This document shows positions 35,346 to 44,958 of a stretch of 64,000 nucleotides of DNA, one piece after another (positions within the stretch are counted from its first letter, which is position 1; every line of letters starts with the position of its first letter). The DNA comes from Seohaeicola saemankumensis (GTDB lineage Bacteria; Pseudomonadota; Alphaproteobacteria; Rhodobacterales; Rhodobacteraceae), in NCBI RefSeq assembly GCF_042678485.1, contig NZ_JBHTKR010000003.1, positions 372,001 through 436,000 on the forward strand, read 5' to 3'. The translations under genes were made by a program, and so were the position numbers. Below the pieces are notes generated by a model, which did no database searches, was not told the DNA's origin, and saw only the letters and a list, made by a program, of their open reading frames with translations.

Positions 35346-36092
35346 TCAGGCCAGCAAGCCACCGTCGCTGTCATCGCCCGCTTCCTCCAGAAGCCGGACG
35401 AAATCCGGCACAGTCACGTGACGCTTGCCTTGCAGGGAAATCACCCCGTCACGCTTGAGCGCCGAAATCTGCCGGCTCACGGTTTCAAGCGTCAGGCCAA
35501 GGTAGTCTGCCATCGCCTCGCGGGTCAGGGGCAGATCGAAAACCATGGCGCCCTCCGGTGCGCGAAGGTTCAGCGTTGCATCCCGCCGCGCCAGGATCGT
35601 CAGAAGCGATGCAATCTTTTCGCGCGCGGTCTTGCGACCAAGGACCAGCATCCATTCGCGCGCGGCGTCCAGCTCGTCCAGCGTCATTTCCAGAAGGCGG
35701 TGCGCGATATGGGGCGTACGCTCCATCATCGCCTCGAAGGGTTTCTTACGGAAGCAGCACATGACCAAGTCGGTCGTGGCGACCACGTCATAGGGCGATC
35801 CATTGCGCCCGGGGCGCCCCACGAAATCCGAAGGCAGCAACAGGCCCACCATCTGGGTGCGGCCATCCTCCATTGTCTGTGTCAGCGTGGCGATACCGGA
35901 TACGACAGAGCCCACGAAATCCATCCGGTCGCCTGACCATATGACGGTCTGGCCAGCCTCGAACGAGCGATAATACTTGATCTCCTCAAGACGCTCGAGC
36001 TCGTCGGTTTCGCAACGGGCGCACACGGCCCTGTGCCTAATAGGACAATCGCCGCACTCAACCGAGTGAGACATGGTTTTCTCATTCAGCAT
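35346..36092 (-). CDS. fnrL: Crp/Fnr family oxygen-responsive regulator FnrL
   Basis: [4Fe-4S]-type FNR regulator, about 248 residues from the ATG at 36092 (others at 36107 and 36074). The N-terminal Cys set is in VECGDCPIRHRAVCARC, with a further Cys pair in VMCCFRKK; the cyclic-nucleotide-like domain follows and the C-terminal helix-turn-helix is TREAMADYLGLTLETVSRQISALKRDG, whose ExxSR recognition helix fits TTGAT half-sites. It most likely activates ccoNOQP, ccoGHIS, the stress gene and hemN under low oxygen. An FNR box at 36110-36123 lies just upstream, suggesting autoregulation. Confidence 0.95.
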   Translation of the reverse strand: MLNEKTMSHSVECGDCPIRHRAVCARCETDELERLEEIKYYRSFEAGQTVIWSGDRMDFVGSVVSGIATLTQTMEDGRTQMVGLLLPSDFVGRPGRNGSPYDVVATTDLVMCCFRKKPFEAMMERTPHIAHRLLEMTLDELDAAREWMLVLGRKTAREKIASLLTILARRDATLNLRAPEGAMVFDLPLTREAMADYLGLTLETVSRQISALKRDGVISLQGKRHVTVPDFVRLLEEAGDDSDGGLLA

Positions 36093-36109
36093 TTTGACAC
36101 TTCGCATGT

Positions 36110-36123
36110 TTGATCTGGGTCAA
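36110..36123. promoter_or_regulatory. FNR-type box between fnrL and hemN
   Basis: TTGATCTGGGTCAA matches TTGAT-N4-ATCAA with one mismatch. The centre is about 42 bases before the hemN ATG. A class II start site would then fall at the hemN start codon, so either hemN has almost no leader or the box mainly acts on fnrL, where it is 18-31 bases before the ATG and could repress. Confidence 0.72.
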
Positions 36124-36158
36124 AGAATTTTTTCCCATTTCTTATCAATCGTAATTTT

Positions 36159-37514
36159 ATGACGATGAGAAAGCAACTTGCAAAACTTGGTCTCTTCGAC
36201 GCGAAAGTGCCGAGGTACACGAGTTACCCTACCGCCCCGCATTTTTCAAATGCTGTTGGTGAAGATGATTACACGAGTTGGATCAAGGCGATACCCCCCA
36301 GCTCGAATATATCTCTTTATCTGCACGTTCCCTTTTGTCGCAGGTTGTGCTGGTTCTGCGCCTGCCGGACGCAAGGCACCCAGAGCGAGGCCCCGGTAGC
36401 TACCTACCTGGAAACACTGAAAGCGGAACTGACACTTCTGAAGCGTATTCTGCCGGATGGCATACGCCTGTCGCGCCTGCATTGGGGTGGCGGGACGCCC
36501 ACGCTGATGTCGGCCGCCATGATGAGCGATCTTGCCGGTACTGTCTTCGATGTGGCACCGATGGCGCCGCAGGGTGAATTCTCGGTCGAGATCGACCCCA
36601 ATGAAATCGACGATGCCCGCCTTGATGCCCTGGCAGCCGCCGGGATGAACCGCGCCTCGATCGGGGTGCAGGATTTCGACGACGCCATCCAGCAGACAAT
36701 CGGGCGCATCCAGGGTTATGACATCACCCGTGATGCGGTTCTGGCGATCCGCGCGCGCGGTGTCACCAGCCTCAATGCGGACATCCTGTTCGGCCTGCCG
36801 CACCAGTCACGCGCAAGAATTACGGAAAGCGTGCAAAAGCTGCTGTCGCTCAACCCTGACCGCGTGGCGCTTTACGGTTATGCCCATGTGCCATGGATGG
36901 CCAAACGCCAGCAGATGATCCCGTCCGATGCGCTGCCCACGCCCGAAGAACGGCTGGACCTGTTCGATACCGCGCGTCGGCTGTTCCTTTGGGATGGCTA
37001 TGCCGAAATCGGCATTGACCATTTCGCCACCCAGACCGACGGGCTGACCGTGGCGCAGAGGTCGGGACAACTCAGGCGCAATTTTCAAGGGTATACGGAT
37101 GATCCCGCGGATGTGCTGATCGGTGTCGGGGCCTCCTCGATTTCGCGGTTCCCGCAGGGCTATGCACAGAATGCGCCCGCCACGGGGGCGCATACGGCCG
37201 CCATCCGCAACGGGCGGTTCTCGGTCGCCAAGGGCCACAGGTTCACACCTGACGACAGGCTCCGCGGCCGGATGATCGAGATGCTGATGTGCGACTTCAG
37301 GGTGGACCGCCACGCATTGCAGGACAGTTTCAATGTGACCGATGCCGTGGTTCAATCCCTGTTCGACAAGGTGATGGCAGACTTCCCCGGTATGCTGACC
37401 CTTGATACAGACGGGCTTGGCGTCCCGGTGGAGGCCAGGCCCCTGGCCCGGATGATCGCGCGGAGTTTCGACGCCTATGAGATGAGCAAGGCCGGACATA
37501 GTTCGGCCATCTGA
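36159..37514 (+). CDS. hemN: Oxygen-independent coproporphyrinogen III oxidase
   Basis: Radical-SAM enzyme of 451 residues that makes protoporphyrinogen IX without oxygen. The SAM cluster motif is C-x3-C-x2-C in HVPFCRRLCWFCACRTQ, with VPRYTSYPTAPHF just before it and GGGTPTLM, as in HemN (called HemZ in Rhodobacter). It complements hemF at 20770. No clear ribosome site precedes the ATG at 36159; ATG 36165 is an alternative. Controlled by an FNR box, as in known relatives. Confidence 0.95.
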   Translation: MTMRKQLAKLGLFDAKVPRYTSYPTAPHFSNAVGEDDYTSWIKAIPPSSNISLYLHVPFCRRLCWFCACRTQGTQSEAPVATYLETLKAELTLLKRILPDGIRLSRLHWGGGTPTLMSAAMMSDLAGTVFDVAPMAPQGEFSVEIDPNEIDDARLDALAAAGMNRASIGVQDFDDAIQQTIGRIQGYDITRDAVLAIRARGVTSLNADILFGLPHQSRARITESVQKLLSLNPDRVALYGYAHVPWMAKRQQMIPSDALPTPEERLDLFDTARRLFLWDGYAEIGIDHFATQTDGLTVAQRSGQLRRNFQGYTDDPADVLIGVGASSISRFPQGYAQNAPATGAHTAAIRNGRFSVAKGHRFTPDDRLRGRMIEMLMCDFRVDRHALQDSFNVTDAVVQSLFDKVMADFPGMLTLDTDGLGVPVEARPLARMIARSFDAYEMSKAGHSSAI

Positions 37515-37539
37515 TACTACCAGAAAGGGGGAAGACCCC

Positions 37540-38484
37540 GTGCGGCTGGCGAGTTTCAATGTCCAGAGTCTGCGCCTGCGCTGGCGTGACGGTGAACCCC
37601 GGCTGGACGGGGCGCGGGATGCCGATGTACCGGCTGATCGCGGTCCCGCGGCAGAGGCGCTTGACCCAGAAGACCGGCGCCTGACTGCCGCCGTGCTGGC
37701 GCGCACCGATGCCGATGTGATCGCCCTGCAAGAGGTCTTCGATCAGGCGACGCTGGATCATTTTCACGATCACTGCCTGCGGGTCACCGGCATCGCCCCC
37801 TATCCTTACCGCCATTGCATTCCCGGCAACGACGGACGCGGGCTGGATGTCGCAGTCATGAGCCGCCTTCCCCTGCGTTCCGTGGTCAGCCATGCAAGCG
37901 AAACACCGGCCAGCCTTGATCTTGACGTGCCCGACGGGGTCGATCCTGACCTGCCGGTATTCCGTCGCGATTGCCTGTTGGTCGAGGTCGGTCTGGTCAC
38001 CCTCTTCATCTGCCATTTCAAGGCCCCCTACCCCGACGCCCTGTCAACATGGCCCGTGCGCCGCGCCGAGGCGCTGGCGCTGCGCCGCCTGATCGCGCGG
38101 CATTTTCCCGATCCCACATCGGGGATCTGGCTTGTCCTGGGTGATCTGAACGAGCCGCGCCACGCCGCGCCGACAAGACCCGAGGCCGCCATCGTCCCGG
38201 TCACGGCACCTTTCAGCATAGACCTTCTGGACCGTCTGCCCGCAGCCGAACGCTGGTCATGGCATGAACCTTTCGGGCCCGATCTTGGCTGCCCTGACGT
38301 GATGCTGGCCAGTCCGGCCCTGGCCCAGCGCTGGCCCGATGCCTGCCCGCAGATCATCCGTCTAGGACTTGGGCTGGAAGCCGCGCACTATGATGGGCCG
38401 CGTCTTGGTGGGGTGGGCTTGCATCGTCCCCATGCCAGCGATCACGCCGTACTGATGATAGATCTTCCGGGGGCTGAAGAATGA
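37540..38484 (+). CDS. Endonuclease/exonuclease/phosphatase (EEP) family protein
   Basis: EEP-fold metal-dependent phosphodiesterase or phosphatase of 314 residues, starting with GTG at 37540 behind an AGAAAGGGGGAAG site. The fold motifs are LASFNVQSLRLR, VIALQEVF with the metal Glu, GDLNEPRH, and RPHASDHAVLMID with the catalytic Asp-His at the C-terminus. No signal peptide. The stop overlaps the next start as ATGA. The substrate cannot be deduced; nucleases, sphingomyelinases and inositol phosphatases share this fold. Confidence 0.82.
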   Translation: MRLASFNVQSLRLRWRDGEPRLDGARDADVPADRGPAAEALDPEDRRLTAAVLARTDADVIALQEVFDQATLDHFHDHCLRVTGIAPYPYRHCIPGNDGRGLDVAVMSRLPLRSVVSHASETPASLDLDVPDGVDPDLPVFRRDCLLVEVGLVTLFICHFKAPYPDALSTWPVRRAEALALRRLIARHFPDPTSGIWLVLGDLNEPRHAAPTRPEAAIVPVTAPFSIDLLDRLPAAERWSWHEPFGPDLGCPDVMLASPALAQRWPDACPQIIRLGLGLEAAHYDGPRLGGVGLHRPHASDHAVLMIDLPGAEE

Positions 38485-39164
38485 TCCGCAAACTGACACT
38501 TTCTGCCGCGATCCTGCTGATCGCCTCTATATCGCCTCTTTGGGCGCAGGATCATTCCTGCGACAAGGGGAACGCCATCGTCACGGGGGCCGATCCCGAT
38601 CTTGCAAGGCATCTGTGTGACGTGGTGGATCGCGCCGAGGAACAATTGGCGCAGTGCCATCTTGTCAGGAAAAGACCCCTGACCATCAAGGTCGTGGATC
38701 GGTTCGCGGAAGACAGGCCCGGCTGCGTGGGGATCTTCGATTGCGCGAACGACCGGATCGAAATCCTCAAGCCCGATTCAATGCTCATGACGCTGGAAGA
38801 CAATCGCCGCTTTTCGCGCCTGCCGATCATGTCGCTGTTTGACAGCGTGGTCGCGCATGAGATGACCCACGCCCTGGTGTTCCAGAACTATGGCGAAATC
38901 GGCAGCAACTGGGCTCAGAACGAATACATGGCCTATGCGATGCAACTGGCCTTTCTCTCGCTCGAGGACAGGGCCCTTTTCATGCAAGGTTTCACGACCG
39001 ACCGGCCGGGATCACTGGCCGGGGTCAATATCCTGGTCATGCTGATGGCGCCCGATGCCTTTGCCGCTCAGGTATGGCTGCATTTCAGCGAAAAGGACAA
39101 CGGCTGCGATTTCATGGGAAAACTGCTTTCCGGCGAAACAAGGATCGGTGAGTCGGCGCCCTGA
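38481..39164 (+). CDS. Secreted HExxH protein of unknown function (DUF6639-like)
   Basis: A 227-residue exported protein: signal peptide about residues 1-22 ending in WAQ, then a domain with a zinc-protease motif His126-Glu127-x2-His130 in VVAHEMTHAL and a downstream Glu148 in AQNEYMAYAM that could be the third ligand, as in gluzincins. Cysteines at about 27, 46, 59, 82, 88 and near the C-terminus suggest disulfides. I recognise no named protease family with certainty. It is coupled to the EEP gene by an ATGA overlap. Confidence 0.75.
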   Translation: MIRKLTLSAAILLIASISPLWAQDHSCDKGNAIVTGADPDLARHLCDVVDRAEEQLAQCHLVRKRPLTIKVVDRFAEDRPGCVGIFDCANDRIEILKPDSMLMTLEDNRRFSRLPIMSLFDSVVAHEMTHALVFQNYGEIGSNWAQNEYMAYAMQLAFLSLEDRALFMQGFTTDRPGSLAGVNILVMLMAPDAFAAQVWLHFSEKDNGCDFMGKLLSGETRIGESAP

Positions 39165-39175
39165 GGCGGCAGCGT

Positions 39176-40765
39176 TCAAGATGTCAGGTCCAGTGCTGCG
39201 GCCAGCAGGGTGCGAGCGTAATCGGTCTGGGGGTTCGCGAACAGGTCCTGCGCCTCGCCCGCCTCGACCACATCGCCCTGCTTCATCACGATCATCTTGT
39301 GGCTCATGGCGCGCACCACGTTCAGGTCATGGCTGATGAACAGATAGGCCAACCCGTATTTGACCTGCAGCGCGCGCAGCAGGTCCACGATCTGCACCTG
39401 CACGGTCATGTCCAGCGCCGATGTGGGTTCATCCAGCACCAGCAGCTTGGGCCGCAGGATCATGGCGCGGGCTATGGCAATGCGCTGACGCTGGCCACCC
39501 GAGAATTCATGCGGATAGCGATGCATCATGACCGGGTCCAGCCCGACCTCGGTCATGATCTCAGCCACCATCTGACGCTTATCCTGACCGGGGGCCACAC
39601 CATGCACACCCAGCCCTTCGGCGATGATCTGCTCGCAGGTCATGCGGGGCGAGAGGCTGCCGAACGGGTCCTGGAACACGATCTGCATATCCTTGCGCAG
39701 CGCGCGCAGCTTCTTGGTGGACCAGGCGCGCACATCCTGACCGTCAAAGGTGATCCCGCCCTCGGATGCAATCAGCCGCATGATCGCCAGCGCCAGCGTG
39801 GTCTTGCCCGATCCGCTTTCGCCCACGATGCCCAATGTCTCGCCGGCGCGGACGCTGATCGTGGCGTCGTTCACGGCCTTCACATGGCCCACGGTGCGCT
39901 TGAGAAACCCGCGCTGGATCGGGAACCAGACCTTCAGATGATCGGTGCGGATCAGCTCCGGCGCGTCTTCCGGCACCGGGGCGGGCTGCCCCACCGCGCG
40001 CGCGCCCAGCAGCTTGCGGGTATACTCATGCTGCGGATTGGCGAAAATCTCGGCTGTGGGCCCCTGTTCGACAATCTCACCACCTTTCATCACGCAGACC
40101 TTGTCGGCGATTCGGCGCACGATCCCCAGATCATGGGTGATGAACAGAAGGCCCATGTTTTCGGTGCGTTTCAATTCCGCCAGCAGGTCAAGGATCTGCG
40201 CCTGAATGGTCACATCCAGGGCGGTCGTGGGTTCGTCCGCGATCAGCACATCGGGCTTGTTGGCCAGGGCCATGGCGATCATCACCCGCTGGCGCTGTCC
40301 GCCCGACAACTGGTGCGGATAGGCGCCAAGGCGGCTTTCGGGATCACGGATGCCGACCTTTTCCAGCAGTTCGATGATCCGCGCCCGCGCGGCGTCGCCC
40401 ACGATCCCCTGATGCAGGGCCAGTGATTCCGACAACTGCCGTTCCAGCGTGTGCAAGGGGTTCAGGCTGGTCATCGGTTCCTGGAAGATAAAGCTGATAT
40501 CGTTGCCGCGCACCTTTCGCAGCATCGCCTCATCCGCGCCGATCATCTGCTGGCCGTCATAGGTGACAGACCCCGACACCTGCGCGCTATCGCCCAGCAG
40601 GGACACGGTGCTGAGGGCGGTCACGGATTTGCCTGACCCGCTTTCCCCCACCAGCGCCACGGTCTCGCCCCGCTCAAGCGTGAATGTGACGCCGCGCACG
40701 GCTTGCGTCAGCTTGCCGTCCTGCCGGAAGGACACGTTCAGGTCACGGACCTCAAGCAGGCTCAT
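39176..40765 (-). CDS. yejF: Peptide/oligopeptide ABC transporter ATPase, two fused domains (YejF type)
   Basis: Energy-coupling subunit of 529 residues with two nucleotide-binding domains in one chain. Walker A motifs are GESGSGKS (residues about 36-43) and again about 315-322; the signatures are LSGGQRQRVMIA and FSGGQRQRIAIA, with Walker B segments DVLIADEPTT and LLVLDEPTSAL. It sits on the cytoplasmic face and drives the YejB/YejE permease. Its start overlaps the yejE stop by four bases. Confidence 0.92.
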   Translation of the reverse strand: MSLLEVRDLNVSFRQDGKLTQAVRGVTFTLERGETVALVGESGSGKSVTALSTVSLLGDSAQVSGSVTYDGQQMIGADEAMLRKVRGNDISFIFQEPMTSLNPLHTLERQLSESLALHQGIVGDAARARIIELLEKVGIRDPESRLGAYPHQLSGGQRQRVMIAMALANKPDVLIADEPTTALDVTIQAQILDLLAELKRTENMGLLFITHDLGIVRRIADKVCVMKGGEIVEQGPTAEIFANPQHEYTRKLLGARAVGQPAPVPEDAPELIRTDHLKVWFPIQRGFLKRTVGHVKAVNDATISVRAGETLGIVGESGSGKTTLALAIMRLIASEGGITFDGQDVRAWSTKKLRALRKDMQIVFQDPFGSLSPRMTCEQIIAEGLGVHGVAPGQDKRQMVAEIMTEVGLDPVMMHRYPHEFSGGQRQRIAIARAMILRPKLLVLDEPTSALDMTVQVQIVDLLRALQVKYGLAYLFISHDLNVVRAMSHKMIVMKQGDVVEAGEAQDLFANPQTDYARTLLAAALDLTS

Positions 40766-41937
40766 TGAAAGGTCTTCCTGGGGTCAAAGGCATCGCGCAC
40801 GCCTTCAAAGATGAAGACCAGCAGCGACAACATGATGGCAAAGACAAAGAACGCGGTGAAGCCCAGCCAGGGCGCCTGAAGGTTCTGCTTGGCCTGAAGC
40901 GTCAGCTCGCCCAGCGACGGGGCCGAGGATGGCAGGCCGAACCCCAGAAAATCCAGACCCGCCAGCGTGGCAATCGTGCCGGTCACGATGAAGGGCAACA
41001 TCGTCACGGTCGCCACCATGGCATTGGGCAGCATGTGGCGGAACATGATCGTGGTGTTGCTGACGCCCAGCGCCTTGGCCGCGCGCACATATTCCAGATT
41101 GCGCGCGCGCAGGAATTCGGCACGGACCACACCCACCAGCGCCGTCCAGCCGAAAAGGACGGTAATGAAGACCAGCAACCAGAAACTTCGTCCCAATATC
41201 GCGAACAGGATGATGATCACATAAAGCGCGGGCGTCGCGCCCCAGATTTCGATGATGCGCTGAAAGATCAGGTCGACCCAGCCGCCGAAATACCCCTGTA
41301 TCGCGCCGGCCATGATCCCCACCAGCGATGCCAGCGTGGTCACGATCAGCGTGAACAGGATCGACAGGCGGAAGCCATAGATCACCCGCGCCATCACGTC
41401 GCGCTTGGTGTCATCGGTGCCCAGCCAGTTCTGGCTGTTTGGCGGCAGGGGCGCCGCACCGGGCCGGTCCACCGTCGTGCGATAGCTATAGGGGATCAGC
41501 GGCCAAAGCGCCCAGCCCTGTGCGATCGCCTGCCCGTTCACCATGCCGGTTTCGGCCTGTGTCATGATGCCTTCGGGATCGTCAAAGCAATCCTCCAACC
41601 CGCCGGATGCGATGAGGCACTGCACCTCGATATCGCGGTAAGGCGCTTCGGTTTGGAAATCGCCGCCAAAGGTGGTTTCAGGGTAGAAGCGGAAGATCGG
41701 CGTGTAGAATTCGCCCTGGTATTTCACAAGGATCGGCTTGTCATTGGCGATGAACTCGGCGCAGAGCGACAGGCCGAACAGCACCGAAAAGATGATCAGC
41801 GACCAGAAGGCCCGCCGGTTACGCTTGAAATTGTTCCAGCGGCGCTGGTTCAGCGGCGACAGGAACGCCTTTTTCGGCGCGGCGATGTCGGTGGGCATGG
41901 GCGCGGGTGTCACCGTGGGATCGGGCAGGGTTGCCAT
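40762..41937 (-). CDS. yejE: ABC transporter permease, YejE type
   Basis: Inner-membrane permease of 391 residues with about six helices. An N-terminal cytoplasmic segment starts AAPKKAFLSPLNQRRWNNFK; after the first helix comes a periplasmic loop with the family motif NWLGTDDTKRDVMARVIYG, then helices including the EAA-type loop VRAAKALGVSNTTIMFRHML that contacts the ATPase. Three bases after yejB. Confidence 0.92.
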   Translation of the reverse strand: MATLPDPTVTPAPMPTDIAAPKKAFLSPLNQRRWNNFKRNRRAFWSLIIFSVLFGLSLCAEFIANDKPILVKYQGEFYTPIFRFYPETTFGGDFQTEAPYRDIEVQCLIASGGLEDCFDDPEGIMTQAETGMVNGQAIAQGWALWPLIPYSYRTTVDRPGAAPLPPNSQNWLGTDDTKRDVMARVIYGFRLSILFTLIVTTLASLVGIMAGAIQGYFGGWVDLIFQRIIEIWGATPALYVIIILFAILGRSFWLLVFITVLFGWTALVGVVRAEFLRARNLEYVRAAKALGVSNTTIMFRHMLPNAMVATVTMLPFIVTGTIATLAGLDFLGFGLPSSAPSLGELTLQAKQNLQAPWLGFTAFFVFAIMLSLLVFIFEGVRDAFDPRKTFQ

Positions 41938-41940
41938 CGC

Positions 41941-43032
41941 TTATCCCTCCCTCTTCTCGAAATCGATGCGCGGATCGACCAGCACATACATCAGGTCCGA
42001 CAGGATGCCCACCACCAGCCCGATCAGGCCAAAGATGAAAAGCGTGCCGAAAATCACCGGATAATCACGCGCCACGGCCGCCTCGAAGCCCAGCCGCCCC
42101 AGACCGTCCAGCGAAAAGATCGTCTCGATGATCAGCGATCCGCCGAAGAACACACCGATGAAAACCGCCGGGAAGCCCGCGATCACGATCAGCATCGCGT
42201 TGCGGAAGACATGGCCGTAAAGCACCTTCTTTTCCGACAGGCCCTTGGCCCGCGCGGTCATGACGTAATGTTTCTTGATCTCGTCCAGAAAGCTGTTCTT
42301 GGTCAGCAGGGTCAGCGTGGCAAAGGCCGAGATCGTCGAAGCCGTTACCGGCAGGGCGATATGCCAGAAATAGTCGGCCACCTTGCCCAGCAGAGACAGC
42401 TCATCGAAGTTGTCCGAGGTCAGCCCCCGCAGCGGGAAGATCTGCCAGTAGGACCCGCCTGCGAACAGGACCAGCAACAGGATGGCGAACAGAAAGCCGG
42501 GGATCGCATAGGCCACGATGATCATGCCGGATGTCCATGTGTCGAAGGGTGAGCCATCCTTGACTGCCTTGCGGATGCCCAGCGGGATCGAAACGGCATA
42601 GGCGATCAGCGTGGACCACAGGCCAAGCGTGATCGAAACCGGCATCTTTTCCAGAACAAGTTCGATCACGCTGATCGAGCGGAAGTAGCTTTCGCCGAAA
42701 TCAAGCCGCATGTAGTTCCACAGCATGTTCAGAAACCGCTCAAGCGGCGGCTTGTCGAAGCCGAACTCGCGCTCAAGCTGGGCGATGAATTCAGGCGGCA
42801 GGCCCCGCGCGCCGGCATATTCGCTGTCTGATCCAGATCCCGCACCCGCGGTGGCCCCGGCATCGCCACCACCGGCGAAACCTTCGAACACGTCGCCCTG
42901 ACCCTGCACCTGGGCGATGATCTGTTCGATCGGCCCGCCCGGCACGAATTGCACCAGCGCGAAGTTGATCACCATGATTCCCAACAGCGTGGGGATCACC
43001 AGTGCCAGGCGGCGAAGGATATAGGCGCCCAT
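41941..43032 (-). CDS. yejB: ABC transporter permease, YejB type
   Basis: Partner permease of 363 residues with about six helices. It begins MGAYILRRLALVIPTLLGIM and continues INFALVQFVPGG, typical of DppB/YejB proteins. The EAA loop is MTARAKGLSEKKVLYGHVFRN, and GFPAVFIGVFFGGSLIIETIFS follows. A Gly/Ala-rich stretch (about residues 48-70) with FAGGGDAG is inserted in the periplasmic loop, unusual in length. Confidence 0.92.
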   Translation of the reverse strand: MGAYILRRLALVIPTLLGIMVINFALVQFVPGGPIEQIIAQVQGQGDVFEGFAGGGDAGATAGAGSGSDSEYAGARGLPPEFIAQLEREFGFDKPPLERFLNMLWNYMRLDFGESYFRSISVIELVLEKMPVSITLGLWSTLIAYAVSIPLGIRKAVKDGSPFDTWTSGMIIVAYAIPGFLFAILLLVLFAGGSYWQIFPLRGLTSDNFDELSLLGKVADYFWHIALPVTASTISAFATLTLLTKNSFLDEIKKHYVMTARAKGLSEKKVLYGHVFRNAMLIVIAGFPAVFIGVFFGGSLIIETIFSLDGLGRLGFEAAVARDYPVIFGTLFIFGLIGLVVGILSDLMYVLVDPRIDFEKREG

Positions 43033-43044
43033 GCCCCGCGCCCC

Positions 43045-44958
43045 TTAACGGATCGCGCCAGAGGCGCGCAGCGCCTGCGCCTTGTCCGCGTTGAACCACC
43101 AGATCGACAGCTCGCCCATCCCGTTGGGCGGAGGGGTGTCGGTATAGGGACGCTCGTACATGTCGAAATAGGCGATGTTATGCTCGCCCTTGTACCACTG
43201 GGGCACCCAGATGTGCATGGCACGCAGCACCCGGTCCAGTGCGGATACGGCCGTTTCCAGGTCTTCACGTGTGGTTGCGTTCTCGATGGTCTTGATCAGC
43301 GAATCAACTGCCACGTTGTTCACGCCGGCGATGTTGTTCGACCCTTCCACATCGGCCGCCTCGCCACCGAAGATGCCGCGCAATTCGATCCCCGGTGTCT
43401 GCGACATGGAATAGCGGCGCGTCACGATGTCAAAGTCGAACTTCTTCTCGCGCTCCTGCGATTGGGCGCTGTCGACACGGGTATAGACCGCATCCACGCC
43501 CAGACGGCGCAGGTTCTCGACATAGGGGTTGATGATCCGCTCGAAACTGGCGCTGTCGTTCAGCACCTCGATCCGCAGGGGTTGACCCGCCGCATTCACC
43601 CGGATGCCGTCGGCGCCTACGGTCCAGCCAGCATCTTCCAGCAGGCGACCGGCGGCGCGCAGCACACGGCGGTCGGCGACGTTGTCGGGGCTGGATACGG
43701 CCGGGGTGAAGGCCGGTTCGGAAAAGACGGTTTCGGGCACATGTTCGCGCAGCGGCTCCAGCAGGGCCAGCTCGGCCTCCGAGGGCAAACCCACGGCCTG
43801 CATGGTCGAGTTTTCCCAGAAGCTGTCGGTGCGGGCGTAGATGCCATAGAACAGGCTTTCATTGGCCCATTCGAAGTTGAACGCCATGCCGATGGCCTGA
43901 CGTACGCGCGGATCCTCAAAGATCGGGCGCCGCAGGTTGAACCAGAAGCCCTGCGTGCCGGCCGGTCGCCCGTCGGGCAGGGTTTCGACCTTGACCGCAC
44001 CGCTTTGCACGGCGGGGAAATCATATCCCGTGGCCCAGAGCAGGGACATGAATTCTTCGCGGTACATGTAGGCGCCCGCCTTGAACGCCTCGAACGCGGT
44101 GGTGTAATCCGCGAAATATTCGACCTGAAGGATGTCGAAATTATTCTGGCCGACATTCACGTTGAGATCACGCGCCCAGTAATCATCGCGCCGCTTGTAG
44201 CTGACGGACCGACCCGGATCGACCCGGTCCAGCGTATAGGCACCAGACCCAAGCGGCGGCTCCAGCGTGGATTCCGCGAAATCACGGGTTTCGTAATAGG
44301 CGCGCGAGAAGATCGGCAAGCCGGCCGCGCTCATCGCCAGTTCGCGCAGCGCACCGTCAGCGTTGAAGGTGAATTTCACCGTCAGATCGTCGATCGCCTC
44401 GACCGATTTGAAATCCTTGAACAGAACGCGATAGGCGGGCTGCCCCTTGTCGCGCAGCACTTCGTAGCTGAACACCACATCCTGCGCGGTCACGGGGGTT
44501 CCGTCGGCAAAACGCGCCTCGGGGCGCATGTGGAAGATCGCCCATTCACGGCTTTCGGGATATTCGATCGTATGGGCGACCAGACCGTACATCGCATCAG
44601 GCTCGTCCAGCGACCCGGTCATCAGCGTGTCGAAGAACACGGTCGACAGGGCGGCGGCATTACCCTTGAGGATATAAGGCGACAGGCTGTCAAAGGTGCC
44701 AAACCCCCAGGTCGAGAATGTGCCGCCCTTCGGCGCATCCGGGTTCACATAGTCGAAATGGGCGAAGCCTTCGGGATATTTCAGATCGCCGAAGGTGGAA
44801 ATGCCATGGGCGCGGATGATCCGTTCTTCGGCCCGAAGGGGGGCCACAGCTGCCAAAAGCAGAAGGCAGGCCATGCCAAGCGCCACCAACATGGCGACGA
44901 CATGGGGGGGCGTGGATTGGGCGGCGCGCGCGGCGGCGCTGTTGCGGGGCCGGTTCAA
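43045..44958 (-). CDS. yejA: Extracellular solute-binding protein, YejA type
   Basis: Periplasmic SBP_bac_5 family receptor of about 637 residues, starting HGISTFGDLKYPEGFAHFDY after an N-terminal signal (hydrophobic stretch VALGMACLLLLAAVAPLRA). The conserved GSGAYTLDRVDPGRSVSYKRR and the C-terminal region are typical of YejA. TTG at 44958 is preferred as start because CCTCCT at 44967-44972 (AGGAGG on the minus strand) lies eight bases before it; ATG at 45003 would add 15 residues and lacks such a site. In E. coli the Yej system imports peptides such as microcin C. Confidence 0.9.
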   Translation of the reverse strand: MNRPRNSAAARAAQSTPPHVVAMLVALGMACLLLLAAVAPLRAEERIIRAHGISTFGDLKYPEGFAHFDYVNPDAPKGGTFSTWGFGTFDSLSPYILKGNAAALSTVFFDTLMTGSLDEPDAMYGLVAHTIEYPESREWAIFHMRPEARFADGTPVTAQDVVFSYEVLRDKGQPAYRVLFKDFKSVEAIDDLTVKFTFNADGALRELAMSAAGLPIFSRAYYETRDFAESTLEPPLGSGAYTLDRVDPGRSVSYKRRDDYWARDLNVNVGQNNFDILQVEYFADYTTAFEAFKAGAYMYREEFMSLLWATGYDFPAVQSGAVKVETLPDGRPAGTQGFWFNLRRPIFEDPRVRQAIGMAFNFEWANESLFYGIYARTDSFWENSTMQAVGLPSEAELALLEPLREHVPETVFSEPAFTPAVSSPDNVADRRVLRAAGRLLEDAGWTVGADGIRVNAAGQPLRIEVLNDSASFERIINPYVENLRRLGVDAVYTRVDSAQSQEREKKFDFDIVTRRYSMSQTPGIELRGIFGGEAADVEGSNNIAGVNNVAVDSLIKTIENATTREDLETAVSALDRVLRAMHIWVPQWYKGEHNIAYFDMYERPYTDTPPPNGMGELSIWWFNADKAQALRASGAIR

